Counted from the first letter of the stretch, positions 23,782 to 33,121 are shown. The stretch is 50,094 bases of DNA from Streptomyces sp. col6 (GCF_008042035.1 NZ_RDBL01000010.1:82092-132185), one strand, 5' to 3'. Translations and numbers: made by a program. The notes: generated by a model from the sequence alone, not told the origin.

Positions 23782-25827
23782 ATGCGCAAGCCAAATCGAC
23801 GCGACTTCATCGCGCTCACCGCAGCGACGGCGGCGGCCGCGGCAGGGGTGAGCGGTCCCCAGGCGGGCCGTGCGGCCGCCGCCGGGGCCCGGAAGGCCCC
23901 GGCGGGGGAGACGGCCGCGACCGGGACGCTGAAGGACGCGAAGCACATCGTGATCCTCATGCAGGAGAACCGCAGTTTCGACCACTACTTCGGGCTGCTC
24001 AAGGGCGTACGGGGCTTCTCCGACCGCAGCACCGTCGAACTGGCGGGCGGCCACGGCGTCTTCGACCAGCCGAACGGCACCGCCCGCCACTACCCCTGGC
24101 AGCTCAGTGCGACGCAGCCGGCCGGGGGTGCCGACCCCGAACGCCTCGCCCAGTGCAGCGGGGACCTCGCCCATGACTGGGCCAGCCAGCACGCGGCGTG
24201 GAACCACGGCAAGATGGACTCCTGGGTCTCCGCGAAGGGTCTGCGCTCCCTGGGCTACCTGACCCGCGAGGACATCCCCTTCCACTACGCCCTGGCCGAC
24301 ACCTGGACCGTCTGCGACGCCTATCACGCGTCGGGGATGAGCGCGACCGGTCCCAACCGCACCTACCTGTGGAGCGGAAGGATCAGCGAGGCATCCAAGG
24401 ACGGCGGCAGCGAGTCCGGGCTGACCTGGGAGACCTACGCGGAGGCGCTGGAGAAGGCAGCTGTCAGCTGGAAGGTCTACCAGGCGGCGGACAACTACGG
24501 CGACAACGCGCTCGCGTACTTCGCGCAGTTCGCCTCGGCCCCGGCCGGCAGCCCCCTGCGGAGCAAGGGCATGTCCACGGTCCCCCGGGGCACCACCGAG
24601 CCGGGCGATGTGGCCGCCGACATCTGTGACGCGATAGCCGCCGACGTACGGGCGGGCACGCTGCCGCAGGTGTCATGGATCGTCCCCGACCAGAACTACT
24701 CCGAGCACCCCATGGCGACACCGGCCAACGGCGCCCACTTCGTCCACCAGGTCATCGACGCGCTCAACGCCGACCCCGACGTCTTCAACTCCACCATCCT
24801 CTTCCTCAACTACGACGAGAACGACGGCTACTTCGATCACGTACCGCCACCCACCCCGCCGGCGGGCACGGCCGACGAGTTCATCGGCGGGACGAGCATC
24901 GGCCTCGGCTTCCGTGTACCGCTGATCGCGATCTCCCCCTGGAGCCGGGGCGGCTATGTCAACTCCCGGACCAGCGACCACACATCGGTACTGCGGTTCC
25001 TGGAGAAGTGGACGGCCGCGATCGGCAGACCGGCCACCTGCCCCCACATCAGCGCCTGGAGACGTGCGGTGTGCGGCGACCTCACCAGCATGTTCGACTT
25101 CACCAGCCCGGTGTACGGCCTGCCCGCCCTGCCGGCCACCGCGACCACCGTCGACATGGGCCAGTGCTCCGGCCTGCCCAACCCCGTACCGGTCGACAAC
25201 AAGCTGCCCACCCAGGAGGCGGGCACCCGCAAGGCACGGGCCCTGCCCTACCAGCCGACGGCCGACCTGGCCGCCTTCACCACTTCCGGCAGTTCCGTCC
25301 AGGCCAACATCACGATGGCCAACGGGGGCAGTGCGGCCTGCCATTTCGCCGTGTACACCAACGGCACGCAGCGCTCGGGAGGCCCCTGGCCGTACACGGT
25401 CGCGCCGGGCGGCAGCGCCGGTGACTTCTACAACTGCGGCCCCGGCTACGGGGACGGCCTCTACGACCTCACCGTCCTCGGCCCCAACCGTTTCATGCGC
25501 CGTTTCAAGGGCAACGCCACCAAGGCCGGCAAGGACCTTCTCGTGGCCGCGTCCGTCGTCGGCGTCTCCGGGACCGTCAAGCTCCGTTTCACCCTGACCA
25601 ACAACAGCGCGGCCGCCGTGACGTTCACCATCAAGGCGAACGCGTATCGCACCGGCGGGCCCTGGACGTACACCGTGCCGGCCGGGAAGACCGTCACGGA
25701 CGACTTCTCGGTGCTCACCTACGGCTCCGGCTGGTACGACCACACCGTCACCGTGTCCTCGGACACCACCTGGTCGCAGCGGTTCGTCGGCCACCTGGAG
25801 AACGGCCTGCCCAGCGTCAGCGGCTGA
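23782..25827 (+). CDS. Tat-exported phosphocholine-specific phospholipase C
   Basis: 681 residues, the usual length for the family. The twin-arginine motif NRRDFIALTAATAAAAAG marks Tat export. The phosphoesterase domain shows LMQENRSFDHYFG (residues 59-71), the YDENDGYFDHVPPP metal-site region from residue 344 and TSDHTSVLRFLEKW near 396. Two copies of the C-terminal bacterial PLC beta domain follow (about 480-570 and 580-675), each with a GGPWxYTV strand. The enzyme hydrolyses phosphatidylcholine to diacylglycerol and phosphocholine outside the cell. AGGAG lies four bases before the ATG; cotranscription with the beta-helix gene is likely. Confidence 0.94.
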   Translation: MRKPNRRDFIALTAATAAAAAGVSGPQAGRAAAAGARKAPAGETAATGTLKDAKHIVILMQENRSFDHYFGLLKGVRGFSDRSTVELAGGHGVFDQPNGTARHYPWQLSATQPAGGADPERLAQCSGDLAHDWASQHAAWNHGKMDSWVSAKGLRSLGYLTREDIPFHYALADTWTVCDAYHASGMSATGPNRTYLWSGRISEASKDGGSESGLTWETYAEALEKAAVSWKVYQAADNYGDNALAYFAQFASAPAGSPLRSKGMSTVPRGTTEPGDVAADICDAIAADVRAGTLPQVSWIVPDQNYSEHPMATPANGAHFVHQVIDALNADPDVFNSTILFLNYDENDGYFDHVPPPTPPAGTADEFIGGTSIGLGFRVPLIAISPWSRGGYVNSRTSDHTSVLRFLEKWTAAIGRPATCPHISAWRRAVCGDLTSMFDFTSPVYGLPALPATATTVDMGQCSGLPNPVPVDNKLPTQEAGTRKARALPYQPTADLAAFTTSGSSVQANITMANGGSAACHFAVYTNGTQRSGGPWPYTVAPGGSAGDFYNCGPGYGDGLYDLTVLGPNRFMRRFKGNATKAGKDLLVAASVVGVSGTVKLRFTLTNNSAAAVTFTIKANAYRTGGPWTYTVPAGKTVTDDFSVLTYGSGWYDHTVTVSSDTTWSQRFVGHLENGLPSVSG

Positions 25828-25857
25828 CGCCGGTGCTGCCCCGGCGAGGAGGGCCAC

Positions 25858-26688
25858 TCAGTCGCGCCACCACGGTTCGCGCACGTAGAGGCTCTCCTCG
25901 CCGACGCATCCCGCGCCGTTGGAGATCTCCCGGGTGTCCAGGTTCCAGCCCACGACACCGTTGCCCTTGCGGCTCAGCTCGATCAGCCGTTCGCTCGCGG
26001 TGTGTGTGCCGGCGGTGACCTCGCAGCGGACGATCCCGGTCCATGCCTGCCCGTTCAGGGCGGCGGCGAAGGCCAGCACCGGCAGTGCGAGGACGGTCAG
26101 GCCGAGGACGGCCCACTGCTCCAGGGCAGCCGCGCGACGCAGCAGGGGCGACGGCCGGTAGCTGTCGTCGACGTGCGATCCGGACGCCTCCCGGCCGCGG
26201 CCGGAGTGCCGGTGAGGGTGGCGTCTGCCGGTGCGGTACTCCACGACGACGCCCTTGCGCAGCGCATAGGCGGCGAGCCCGGTACCCAGTCCCCACCAAA
26301 GGCCGAAGAAGCACGCGACCACCACGGCCATCGAGGCCGGGCTGACGACGGTGAGGGCCGCGCGCTGGAGCGCCCGGAGGAAGCCGCCTTTCACCGGGAC
26401 CGCGCCGCGCGCCGCGAACAGGGCGAAGACGACGCGGGAGACGACGACAGCCAGCACGGACGCGAGCAGCGCGTCGGTGAGCACCATGCCGATCAGGACG
26501 TCCGGCCAGTTGGCGGGTTCCATACCGATGAACACATCACGGGCCGCGGTGCCGCCCCCGACCGTGTACGCGACCTTCGTGACCGGCACGGCGAAGGCCA
26601 CCGCCAGCAGCACGGTGTGCCCGGGGCCGCCCTTGCGGTCGGCCGACCGGGCTTCTGCCTCCGGGTCCTTGCAGTCCGTCTCCGCCAT
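25858..26688 (-). CDS. Hypothetical multi-pass membrane protein
   Basis: 276 residues from an ATG at 26688 with a weak TAGG before it. Four or five hydrophobic segments are seen (TVLLAVAFAVPVTKVAYTVG, LIGMVLTDALLASVLAVVVS, a segment around ALTVVSPASMAVVVACFFGL, and AVLGLTVLALPVLAFAAAL), plus a His/Arg-rich loop. A C-terminal extracytoplasmic domain of about 65 residues holds two Cys (VRCEVTAG, GAGCVGEES). I do not recognise the family. It is convergent with the phospholipase gene, 30 bp apart. The 280 bp between its start and the PucR stop contain nothing else I can identify. Confidence 0.65.
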   Translation of the reverse strand: MAETDCKDPEAEARSADRKGGPGHTVLLAVAFAVPVTKVAYTVGGGTAARDVFIGMEPANWPDVLIGMVLTDALLASVLAVVVSRVVFALFAARGAVPVKGGFLRALQRAALTVVSPASMAVVVACFFGLWWGLGTGLAAYALRKGVVVEYRTGRRHPHRHSGRGREASGSHVDDSYRPSPLLRRAAALEQWAVLGLTVLALPVLAFAAALNGQAWTGIVRCEVTAGTHTASERLIELSRKGNGVVGWNLDTREISNGAGCVGEESLYVREPWWRD

Positions 26689-26968
26689 GGCGCCTACAGC
26701 GGGACGTGAATTGGCGCGACACGGGGCATCGATGTGGCTGCGGCCTGCCGCTCGTCGGTACGGGCGGGACGGACGACGCTCATGAGTGTGCTCCCGGCTT
26801 CTGAAGGGCGAGCGCGTGGAGACGCCGCGCTGCCCCGCAGCCTTACCCCGCCGCCGCACCCCGGCCACCGGCGTTACGCCGCCTGGGGCAACGCAGGCGC
26901 GAATCCGGCCCCCGGACCGGCAGTGCCGGCATCACACCGATCCCTGCGGGCGCTCGCGTTCCGGAAGA

Positions 26969-28486
26969 TCAGCAGAGCAGCGCCGTGCGCAGGTCGAGCC
27001 GGTTGTCCAGGCGGGACAGGTCGCGGCCCGAGAGGAGTTCGATGCGCCGGACGCGGTAGTGGACGGTGTTGACGTGGATGTGCAGGGCCTCCGCCGTGCG
27101 GGCCCAGGAGCAGTCGTGGGAGAGGAAGGCTCGCAGGGTCTCCAGGAGCATGGGGCCCGACTTCGGACCGGCGTCCAGCAGGGGGCCCAGAACCGTGTCG
27201 CGGTAGATCGCGCGTACCTCGGACGGGACCCCGGCCAACAGCAGAGCCACCCCGCTGAGTTCACCCTGCACGACGACCGGTGTGCTGCCCGGGGCGGCGG
27301 AGCGGGCCGCCGCCAGGGCGTAACGGGCTTGCGTCAATGCCCCGTTGAGGCCGGCGGGGGTGCCGACCGGTCCGCTGACACCGGCATGCCAGGCGCTCTG
27401 CGGGCGGCAGTCCTGGATCAGGGGCCACACCTCGCGCAGCCGTTCCCCCACCCCGGCCGCCGCCTCCAGGGGATGCCCGACGACCGCCGTCACCTCGTCA
27501 CCCGCGCCCCGCGCCACGGCGAACACGGCCCCGGGCAGATGGGCCAGCGCCTCGCCGAGGGCGGCGATGCCGTCCTCCCCGTGCTCCAGCACCGCCGTCA
27601 CCACGGTGTACGCGGACCCGCCGGCCAGTCCGCACGACTCCAGTGCGCCCCTCAGGCGTTCCGGGTCCGGGCGCAGGGCGCCGGCGGCGGCCACGAGACG
27701 GCCGGCGGCGGGCTCGCGCGACGCCCGGTGCCGGTCGCTGCGGCGCCGGTACCTGCCGAGCAGGCCGGATATCTCCTCCAGGACCCGAGGCGGCACCCGT
27801 GCCCCCTCGGGGAGGTGCAGGTACCAGGTGTCGAAGGCCGTGCTCTCGGACTCGACGCGCATGGTCGTGCCCCGTCCGCCGCGCAACTCGTCCGCGGCCC
27901 GGGGCGCGGGCAGACGCGCCGCGCCGCCGGTACGGGCGACGGTCCGGCCACTGCTGGTGAGCAGGTGGCAGGCGGGCGCCCCGAGATGGGCGAAGGCGCG
28001 GTGGAGCAGTTCCCCGGCCCCCGCTCCGCCCTCCAGGGCCCGGTCCAGGTCCTCGCGTACGTTCTCCGGCAGGGCGTGATGGCTGGTGGGCCGGCCGCTG
28101 AGGTCGCCCCACTGGCGCAGGTAGACCGCCTCGGTCACGGCCCGGAAGCTGGTCTGCGGCGGTACGGCGATGAGGGCCACGCGGTGCTTGCGACAGGCGT
28201 CGACGAGTTCGCGCGGCACCTCGCCGTGCGTCTCCTCACCGGCCAGCAGGGCGACGGCTCCCGCCTGCCGCAGCGCCGACACGAACCGGTTCGTCCGGCC
28301 CGGCCCCCCGTCCGGACTCCACCACACCAGACCGCTCAGCACCACCTCTCCCGGCTGGAGGAAGCGGGCCGGGTCCTCCAGATCCGTCGCGGTGACCCCG
28401 GCGATCTCCTGGCCGAGCAACGTCTCGTCGCCCCAGACGAGAGCCAGGTCCAGGCGGTCCAGCCGGAGGAGGTGGTCGACGTGCAT
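26969..28486 (-). CDS. pucR: PucR-family transcriptional regulator
   Basis: 505 residues; the ATG has AAGGAG five bases upstream. Residues about 5-120 form the PucR purine-sensing domain (HVDHLLRLDRLDLALVWGDE, then TDLEDPARFLQPGEVVLSGL). A GGDEF-like CdaR middle region follows, and the C-terminus is the PucR helix-turn-helix (LETLRAFLSHDCSWARTAEA, then LHIHVNTVHYRVRRIE). PucR proteins control purine catabolism in Bacillus and actinobacteria. It is divergent from a xanthine-dehydrogenase-type operon, and two palindromes lie between them, so regulation of that operon in response to purines is a strong inference. Activator versus repressor cannot be told. Confidence 0.92.
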   Translation of the reverse strand: MHVDHLLRLDRLDLALVWGDETLLGQEIAGVTATDLEDPARFLQPGEVVLSGLVWWSPDGGPGRTNRFVSALRQAGAVALLAGEETHGEVPRELVDACRKHRVALIAVPPQTSFRAVTEAVYLRQWGDLSGRPTSHHALPENVREDLDRALEGGAGAGELLHRAFAHLGAPACHLLTSSGRTVARTGGAARLPAPRAADELRGGRGTTMRVESESTAFDTWYLHLPEGARVPPRVLEEISGLLGRYRRRSDRHRASREPAAGRLVAAAGALRPDPERLRGALESCGLAGGSAYTVVTAVLEHGEDGIAALGEALAHLPGAVFAVARGAGDEVTAVVGHPLEAAAGVGERLREVWPLIQDCRPQSAWHAGVSGPVGTPAGLNGALTQARYALAAARSAAPGSTPVVVQGELSGVALLLAGVPSEVRAIYRDTVLGPLLDAGPKSGPMLLETLRAFLSHDCSWARTAEALHIHVNTVHYRVRRIELLSGRDLSRLDNRLDLRTALLC

Positions 28487-28522
28487 ACGAGCTCCTTGCG
28501 CGGTCACGGGGCGAGCCCGCAC

Positions 28523-28566
28523 TTGCATTCACGAGGCGAATGCGAGTCATCGCATCGTAGATGCAA
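28523..28566. promoter_or_regulatory. Two adjacent palindromes, candidate PucR operators
   Basis: TTGCATTC-N7-GAATGCGA (28523-28545) and TCGCATC-GTA-GATGCAA (28550-28566) each match their own complement with one mismatch, giving four related half-sites TTGCAT/TCGCAT within 44 bp. They lie 37 bp upstream of pucR and about 145 bp upstream of the first dehydrogenase gene, a natural place for PucR to govern both directions. Confidence 0.6.
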
Positions 28567-28709
28567 AGCCTCAGGCGTAAAACGTCTCTTGTTTGATCCT
28601 CCAGGTACCGGGGTCCGGAGGTGGACGTTTTCCGGGTTCGCGTCCAGTCGTACCCGGGCGTCCCGGCCGCTTCACTGGCTCGGAGACATCGGTCGGAGGG
28701 CTGGGTGGG

Positions 28710-29546
28710 ATGGATCTGAACACGATCACCGACGTGAGGGACGCGCGCCTGCGGGAGCCGTGGCGGACCGGGGACGCCTGGCTGGGAGGAGGCACGTACC
28801 TGTTCTCCGAGCCCCAGCCGCACCTGCGCCGCCTGGTCGACCTGAGCCGGCTGGGCTGGGAGCCGCTGACGCGCCACGCGGACGGTTCGCTGGAGATCTC
28901 CGCGACCTGCACGATCGCTCAGCTGTCCCGCTACGGCCGCCGCTCGCTGCACGCGCCGGCCGCCCCGCTCTTCGAACAGTGTTGCCGGGCCTTCCTCGCC
29001 TCGTTCAAGATCTGGAACATGGCGACCGTCGGCGGGAACCTGTGCAACGGCCTGCCGGCCGGGCCGATGATCTCGCTGACGGCCGCGCTCGACGGCACCT
29101 GCCTGCTCCGCGCCCAGGACGGTTCCGTGCGCGAGGCCAAAGTGGCCGACTTCATCCGGGGCGCGGGCCGGAAGGACCTCGCGGAGGGCGAGCTGCTGCG
29201 TTCGGTGACGCTCCCCGGGCGGGCGCTGGAATGCCGTACGGCCTTCCGGCAGGCCTCGCTGTACGGACTCGGCCGCTCCGGCGCACTTGTCATCGGCACG
29301 CTCGACCCGGTGGACGGCTCGCTCGCCGTGACGGTCACCGCCGCCACGGTCCGGCCCTTCCGCTTCTGGTTCCCGTTGCCGCCGACGGCCGGGCGGCTGC
29401 GGTCGGCCATCGACACGGCGGTGTCCGGAGCCGAGTGGTTCGACGACATCCACGGACTGCCCGAGTGGCGCCGGCACATGGGGCTGCGCCTCGCCGAAGA
29501 GGTCCGCCGCGAGCTGGCCGAAGCAGCCGGAAAGGACGACCGATGA
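28710..29546 (+). CDS. Xanthine dehydrogenase family, FAD-binding subunit
   Basis: 278 residues from an ATG at 28710. The FAD-binding fold of the CO-dehydrogenase/xanthine-dehydrogenase medium subunit is visible: WLGGGTYLF (first FAD loop), IWNMATVGGNLCNGLPAGPM (the second, highly conserved loop) and a C-terminal substrate-channel domain. It passes electrons from the 2Fe-2S clusters to NAD+ or another acceptor. Its stop overlaps the next start as ATGA, so the subunits are made together. The divergent PucR gene points to purine substrates (hypoxanthine/xanthine). Confidence 0.9.
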   Translation: MDLNTITDVRDARLREPWRTGDAWLGGGTYLFSEPQPHLRRLVDLSRLGWEPLTRHADGSLEISATCTIAQLSRYGRRSLHAPAAPLFEQCCRAFLASFKIWNMATVGGNLCNGLPAGPMISLTAALDGTCLLRAQDGSVREAKVADFIRGAGRKDLAEGELLRSVTLPGRALECRTAFRQASLYGLGRSGALVIGTLDPVDGSLAVTVTAATVRPFRFWFPLPPTAGRLRSAIDTAVSGAEWFDDIHGLPEWRRHMGLRLAEEVRRELAEAAGKDDR

Positions 29547-30127
29547 GTTACGAACTCCATGTCAACGGGCGGACGTTCGAGGAGGAGCCGCGCGGCGGCC
29601 AGTGCCTGCGGACCTATCTGCGCGAACGCGGCTGGTTCGGCGTGAAGAAGGGCTGCGACGCCGGGGACTGCGGCGCCTGCACCGTCCACGTCGACGGCGA
29701 ACCCGTGCACAGCTGCCTCTACCCGGCGGCCCGCGCCGAAGGCCGTACGGTGACAACCGTCGAGGGCCTGTCCACGGCGGACGACGAACTCCACCCCGTA
29801 CAGCGCAAGTCCCTCGACGCGCAGGGCTATCAGTGCGGGTTCTGCACCGCCGGGTTCCTGATGACCACGGCGGCCCTGGAGGCGGAACGCGGCACCGAGC
29901 ACGACGACGGCAAACTGGACGACCTGCCGCGCGCGTTCAAGGGCAATCTCTGCCGCTGCACCGGCTACCGGGCGATCGAGGACGCCGTCCGGGGCGTCAA
30001 GCACACCGAACGCCCGTGTGCGGGGCAGGCGGTGGGGCGCAACGTCGGCGCACCGGCCGGGCCGCAGGTCGTCACCGGCACCGCCCGCTACACCTTCGAC
30101 ATCGAGGTGCCCGGCCTGCTCACATGA
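29543..30127 (+). CDS. Xanthine dehydrogenase 2Fe-2S subunit fused to the first residues of the molybdenum subunit
   Basis: 194 residues. The first 155 form the two 2Fe-2S domains: plant-type ferredoxin ligands in GCDAGDCGACTVHVDGEPVH followed by SC, and the helical domain ligands in YQCGFCTAGF and GNLCRCTGYRAI. The remaining 40 residues (AVGRNVGAPAGPQVVTGTAR, then YTFDIEVPGLLT) are the start of a molybdopterin-binding large subunit, whose family sequence continues PGLLHMKLLRSPH. Here the frame ends one codon early in ACA-TGA; adding one C (CTC CAC ATG AAG) restores GLLHMKLL. So a natural 2Fe-2S/Mo fusion protein of about 928 residues appears split by a single-base deletion. A sequencing error is an alternative. 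Confidence 0.85.
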   Translation: MSYELHVNGRTFEEEPRGGQCLRTYLRERGWFGVKKGCDAGDCGACTVHVDGEPVHSCLYPAARAEGRTVTTVEGLSTADDELHPVQRKSLDAQGYQCGFCTAGFLMTTAALEAERGTEHDDGKLDDLPRAFKGNLCRCTGYRAIEDAVRGVKHTERPCAGQAVGRNVGAPAGPQVVTGTARYTFDIEVPGLLT

Positions 30128-32325
30128 AGCTGCTGCGCTCACCGCACCCGCACGCCCGCATCCTCGCGATCGGCACGGCCGCCGCTCTGCGCGTGCCGGG
30201 GGTCGTCGCCGTGCTCACCCACGAGGACGCGCCGGACACGCTGTACTCGTCCGCCCGGCACGAGCACCCCACCGAGGACCCCGACGACACCCGGGTCCTG
30301 GACGACGTCGTCCGGTATGTGGGCCAGCGGGTCGCGGCTGTCGTCGCGGACAGCGAACAGGCCGCCGAGGAGGGGTGCCGGCGGATCGAGGTGACGTACG
30401 AGGTCCTGCCCCATGTCACGGACCCGGAGGAGGCGATGCGCCCCGGCGCGCCCGTCATCCACGCCGGGAAGGGGCCCGACGCCCGCATCGCCCGGGTTGC
30501 GGAGAACGTGGCGGGAGAGGTGCACGGCGAGACCGGCTCGGTCGAGGACGGCTTCGCCGAGGCCGACCTCGTCCACGAGGAGACCTTCCGTACCCAGCGG
30601 GTGCAGCACGCCAGCCTGGAGACCCACGGCTGTGTCGCGTACTTCGAACCCAAGGAGGACGGCACGGGGGAGCGGCTGACCGTACGCTCCTCGACCCAGA
30701 CGCCGTTCCTGACCCGGCGGGCACTCTGCGCGCTGTACGGGCTGCCCGAGGACGAGGTGCGGGTGGTCGCGGGCCGGGTCGGCGGCGGCTTCGGCGGCAA
30801 GCAGGAGATGCTCACCGAGGACATCGTCACCCTCGCCGCACTGAGGCTGCGGCGCCCGGTGAAGCTGGAGTACACCCGCGCCGAGCAGTTCTACGGCGCC
30901 ACCACCCGCCACCCGTTCACCATCGCCGTCAAGGCCGGGGTCCGCAGGGACGGCACGCTTACCGCCCTGCGGATGTGGGTGGTGTCGAACACCGGTGCGT
31001 ACGGCAACCACGGTCCGGCGGTGATGTTCCACAGCGTCGGCGAGTCGTTCGCCGTCTACCGGGCGCCGCACAAGAAGGTCGACGCGTACTCCGTCTACAC
31101 CAACGTCGTCCCGGCGGGCGCCTTCCGGGGCTACGGCCTCGGCCAGGTCACGTTCGCCGTCGAATCCGTCATGGACGAACTCGCGCGGCGCCTCGGCATG
31201 GACCCGCTGGTCCTCCGCGAGAAGAACATCATCGGTCCCGGCGAACCCATGATCAGCCCGATCGGTGAGGAGGAGGACCTGCACATCGCGTCCTACGGAC
31301 TCGACCAGTGTCTGTCCGTGGTGCGGAAGGCCATCGCCGAGGACCGCAGCGCCGACGACGCCCCCGAGGGGTGGCTGACCGGGCAGGGCACGGGAATGGC
31401 CATGATCGCCACCGGGCCGCCCGGCGGCCACTACGCCGACGCCCGGGTCTCGCTCCTGCCGGACGGGACGTACGACATCGCCGTCGGCACCGCGGAGTTC
31501 GGCAACGGCACCACCACCGTCCACAAACAGCTCACCGCCGGCGCCCTCAACACCACCGCGGACCGGATCGCGATCCGCCAGTCCGACACGGACGTCGTCC
31601 GCCACGACACCGGCGCCTTCGGCTCGGCCGGCACGGTCGTCGCGGGCAAGGCGGTGCTGCTCGCCGCGACCTCCCTGGAGCAGCGCCTGCGCACTCTGGC
31701 CGCGCGTCACACGGGGGTGGCCCGGCACCTGTGCGTGCTCGGCGCGGAGTCCGTCGACTGCGCCGGACGGCTCGTCACGCTCAAGGAGCTGTACGAGGCG
31801 GGGCACGCTGTGGGCGCGGCGGACGAGCTGGCGGCCGACGGGCACTGGGGCGGGTCGCCGCGCTCGGTCGCGTTCAACGCCCAGTGGTTCCGGGTCGCCG
31901 TCGATCCGGGCACCGGCGAGATCCGTATCCTGCGCAGCGTCCACGCCGCCGACGCCGGGAAGGTCATGAACCCGATGCAGTGCCGCGGCCAGGTCGAGGG
32001 CGGCGTCGCCCAGGCCCTGGGCGCGACGCTCTTCGAGACCGTCCGGGTCGACGACCGGGGCGAGGTCACCACGGCGGCGTTCCGCCGCTACCGGCTGCCC
32101 CAGTACGCGGACGTGCCCCGCACCGAGGTCACCTTCACGGAGACCTCCGACTCGATCGGCCCGCTCGGCGCCAAGTCGATGAGCGAGAGCCCCTTCAACC
32201 CGGTCGCGCCCGCGCTCGCCAACGCGCTGCGGGACGCCACGGGCATCCGGTTCACGGAACTCCCGGTGACCCGCGACCGCGTGTGGCTCGCACTGGACCG
32301 GCGGGCGGGGGACCTCGGCCGATAG
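30124..32325 (+). CDS. Xanthine dehydrogenase molybdenum-binding subunit (split from upstream frame)
   Basis: 733 residues from an ATG overlapping the upstream stop (ATGA). Molybdopterin contacts are clear: GRVGGGFGGKQEM, then GAFRGYGLGQVTFAVES, GTAEFGNGTTTVHKQL and, near the C-terminus, GPLGAKSMSESPFNP, where the Glu corresponds to the catalytic base of the family. The protein begins at MKLLRSPHPHARIL, so its first 35 or so residues are encoded in the preceding frame. If the frameshift is real, activity depends on association of the two pieces or on reinitiation at the overlapping ATG. It hydroxylates purines, probably hypoxanthine and xanthine, judged from operon context. Confidence 0.88.
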   Translation: MKLLRSPHPHARILAIGTAAALRVPGVVAVLTHEDAPDTLYSSARHEHPTEDPDDTRVLDDVVRYVGQRVAAVVADSEQAAEEGCRRIEVTYEVLPHVTDPEEAMRPGAPVIHAGKGPDARIARVAENVAGEVHGETGSVEDGFAEADLVHEETFRTQRVQHASLETHGCVAYFEPKEDGTGERLTVRSSTQTPFLTRRALCALYGLPEDEVRVVAGRVGGGFGGKQEMLTEDIVTLAALRLRRPVKLEYTRAEQFYGATTRHPFTIAVKAGVRRDGTLTALRMWVVSNTGAYGNHGPAVMFHSVGESFAVYRAPHKKVDAYSVYTNVVPAGAFRGYGLGQVTFAVESVMDELARRLGMDPLVLREKNIIGPGEPMISPIGEEEDLHIASYGLDQCLSVVRKAIAEDRSADDAPEGWLTGQGTGMAMIATGPPGGHYADARVSLLPDGTYDIAVGTAEFGNGTTTVHKQLTAGALNTTADRIAIRQSDTDVVRHDTGAFGSAGTVVAGKAVLLAATSLEQRLRTLAARHTGVARHLCVLGAESVDCAGRLVTLKELYEAGHAVGAADELAADGHWGGSPRSVAFNAQWFRVAVDPGTGEIRILRSVHAADAGKVMNPMQCRGQVEGGVAQALGATLFETVRVDDRGEVTTAAFRRYRLPQYADVPRTEVTFTETSDSIGPLGAKSMSESPFNPVAPALANALRDATGIRFTELPVTRDRVWLALDRRAGDLGR

Positions 32326-32472
32326 ACCAGGGTCCCGCCAGGCTCGTACTCGTGTATAGCTCAGAAATGCGAGCTGAAAAGGCGACACGGCATCGCAAAC
32401 GCGGTTCACCGCTCCGGCGGTCGGGTATCACTGCGCGCAGCCGCCGCACCGACCGCCGCGAGGGGACCGACC

Positions 32473-32967
32473 ATGAGCCGACGTAGCACCGCCCCGCGTC
32501 CCACACCCACGGGCACGTTCGCGCTCTGGGGCGACCTGGCCGATCCCGTCACCCTGTCCGTCGCGCGCCTGCGGCGGGACTGGGAGCAGCACCGGGCCGA
32601 GGTCGTCTTCGACTGCGCGACCTCGGGACCGCAGCGCCATACCTTCGCCGGTCCTCTGCTGCGCGAGGTGGTGGCCGCGACGTTGCCCGGCTTCGCCCCG
32701 CTCCGCCGCAAGGAGCGCTCCCGCTTTCTGCTCGCGGTGAGCGGCGGCGACGGCCACCACACCGTCATGTCCTGGGCGGAGATCGACGCGGACTTCGGCA
32801 ACGCGCCGGTCCTGCTCGCCACCCGCATGGACGACGACGACCTCGACGCGTCCGGCACCCAGCTGGTCGTCCCGTCCGACCGGTGCGGCGCGCGCTACGT
32901 CAGCGCGGTCACCGGCATCTGGCTCGGCTGCCACGCTCACGACGGCGCGCTTCCCCTCGGCGTGTGA
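32473..32967 (+). CDS. Small sulfite-oxidase-like molybdopterin-binding domain protein
   Basis: 164 residues; the ATG has GAGGGG seven bases upstream. The chain follows the oxidoreductase molybdopterin-binding (SUOX) fold in miniature: VTLSVARLRRDW, a V-x-DCATSGPQRHTFAGPLLREVV segment with the Cys that ligates Mo in larger relatives, MSWAEIDADFG, PVLLATRMDDDDLD and LVVPSDRCGARYVSAVTGIW. It is less than half the length of true sulfite oxidases and lacks a dimerisation domain and a signal peptide, so catalysis is uncertain. It lies 147 bp after the molybdenum hydroxylase and shares the cofactor type, but no operon link is proven. Confidence 0.75.
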   Translation: MSRRSTAPRPTPTGTFALWGDLADPVTLSVARLRRDWEQHRAEVVFDCATSGPQRHTFAGPLLREVVAATLPGFAPLRRKERSRFLLAVSGGDGHHTVMSWAEIDADFGNAPVLLATRMDDDDLDASGTQLVVPSDRCGARYVSAVTGIWLGCHAHDGALPLGV

Positions 32968-33028
32968 CGGGAGCGCGGGCCTCGGACGTGGGCCGTTGCG
33001 GGGCCCATGAGACGATGACCGGCGATTT

Positions 33029-33121
33029 GGGCGACGGGAATCCGAGGAAGCCGGTGTGAATCCGGCGCGGTACCGCCACTGTGACCGGTGTTCCGGGAGC
33101 CAGAGACTCACACCGTCGCCC
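33029..33121 (+). promoter_or_regulatory. Cobalamin riboswitch upstream of a ferredoxin-like gene
   Basis: A compact B12 aptamer: GAGGAAGCCGGTGTGAATCC and the B12 box GCCACTG (33075-33081) are clear, and the outer P1 helix GGGCGACGG (33029-33037) pairs perfectly with CCGTCGCCC (33113-33121). After it, CCGGGG (33134-33139) can pair with CCCCGG (33147-33152), a possible expression platform before the ATG at 33171. B12 binding is expected to lower expression of the gene. Confidence 0.9.

Noticed and set aside
26786..29542. A long plus-strand frame continuous with the 2Fe-2S subunit
   Set aside because: The portion before 29543 is antisense to pucR or out of frame with the FAD subunit; the ferredoxin domain starts cleanly at the ATGA overlap.
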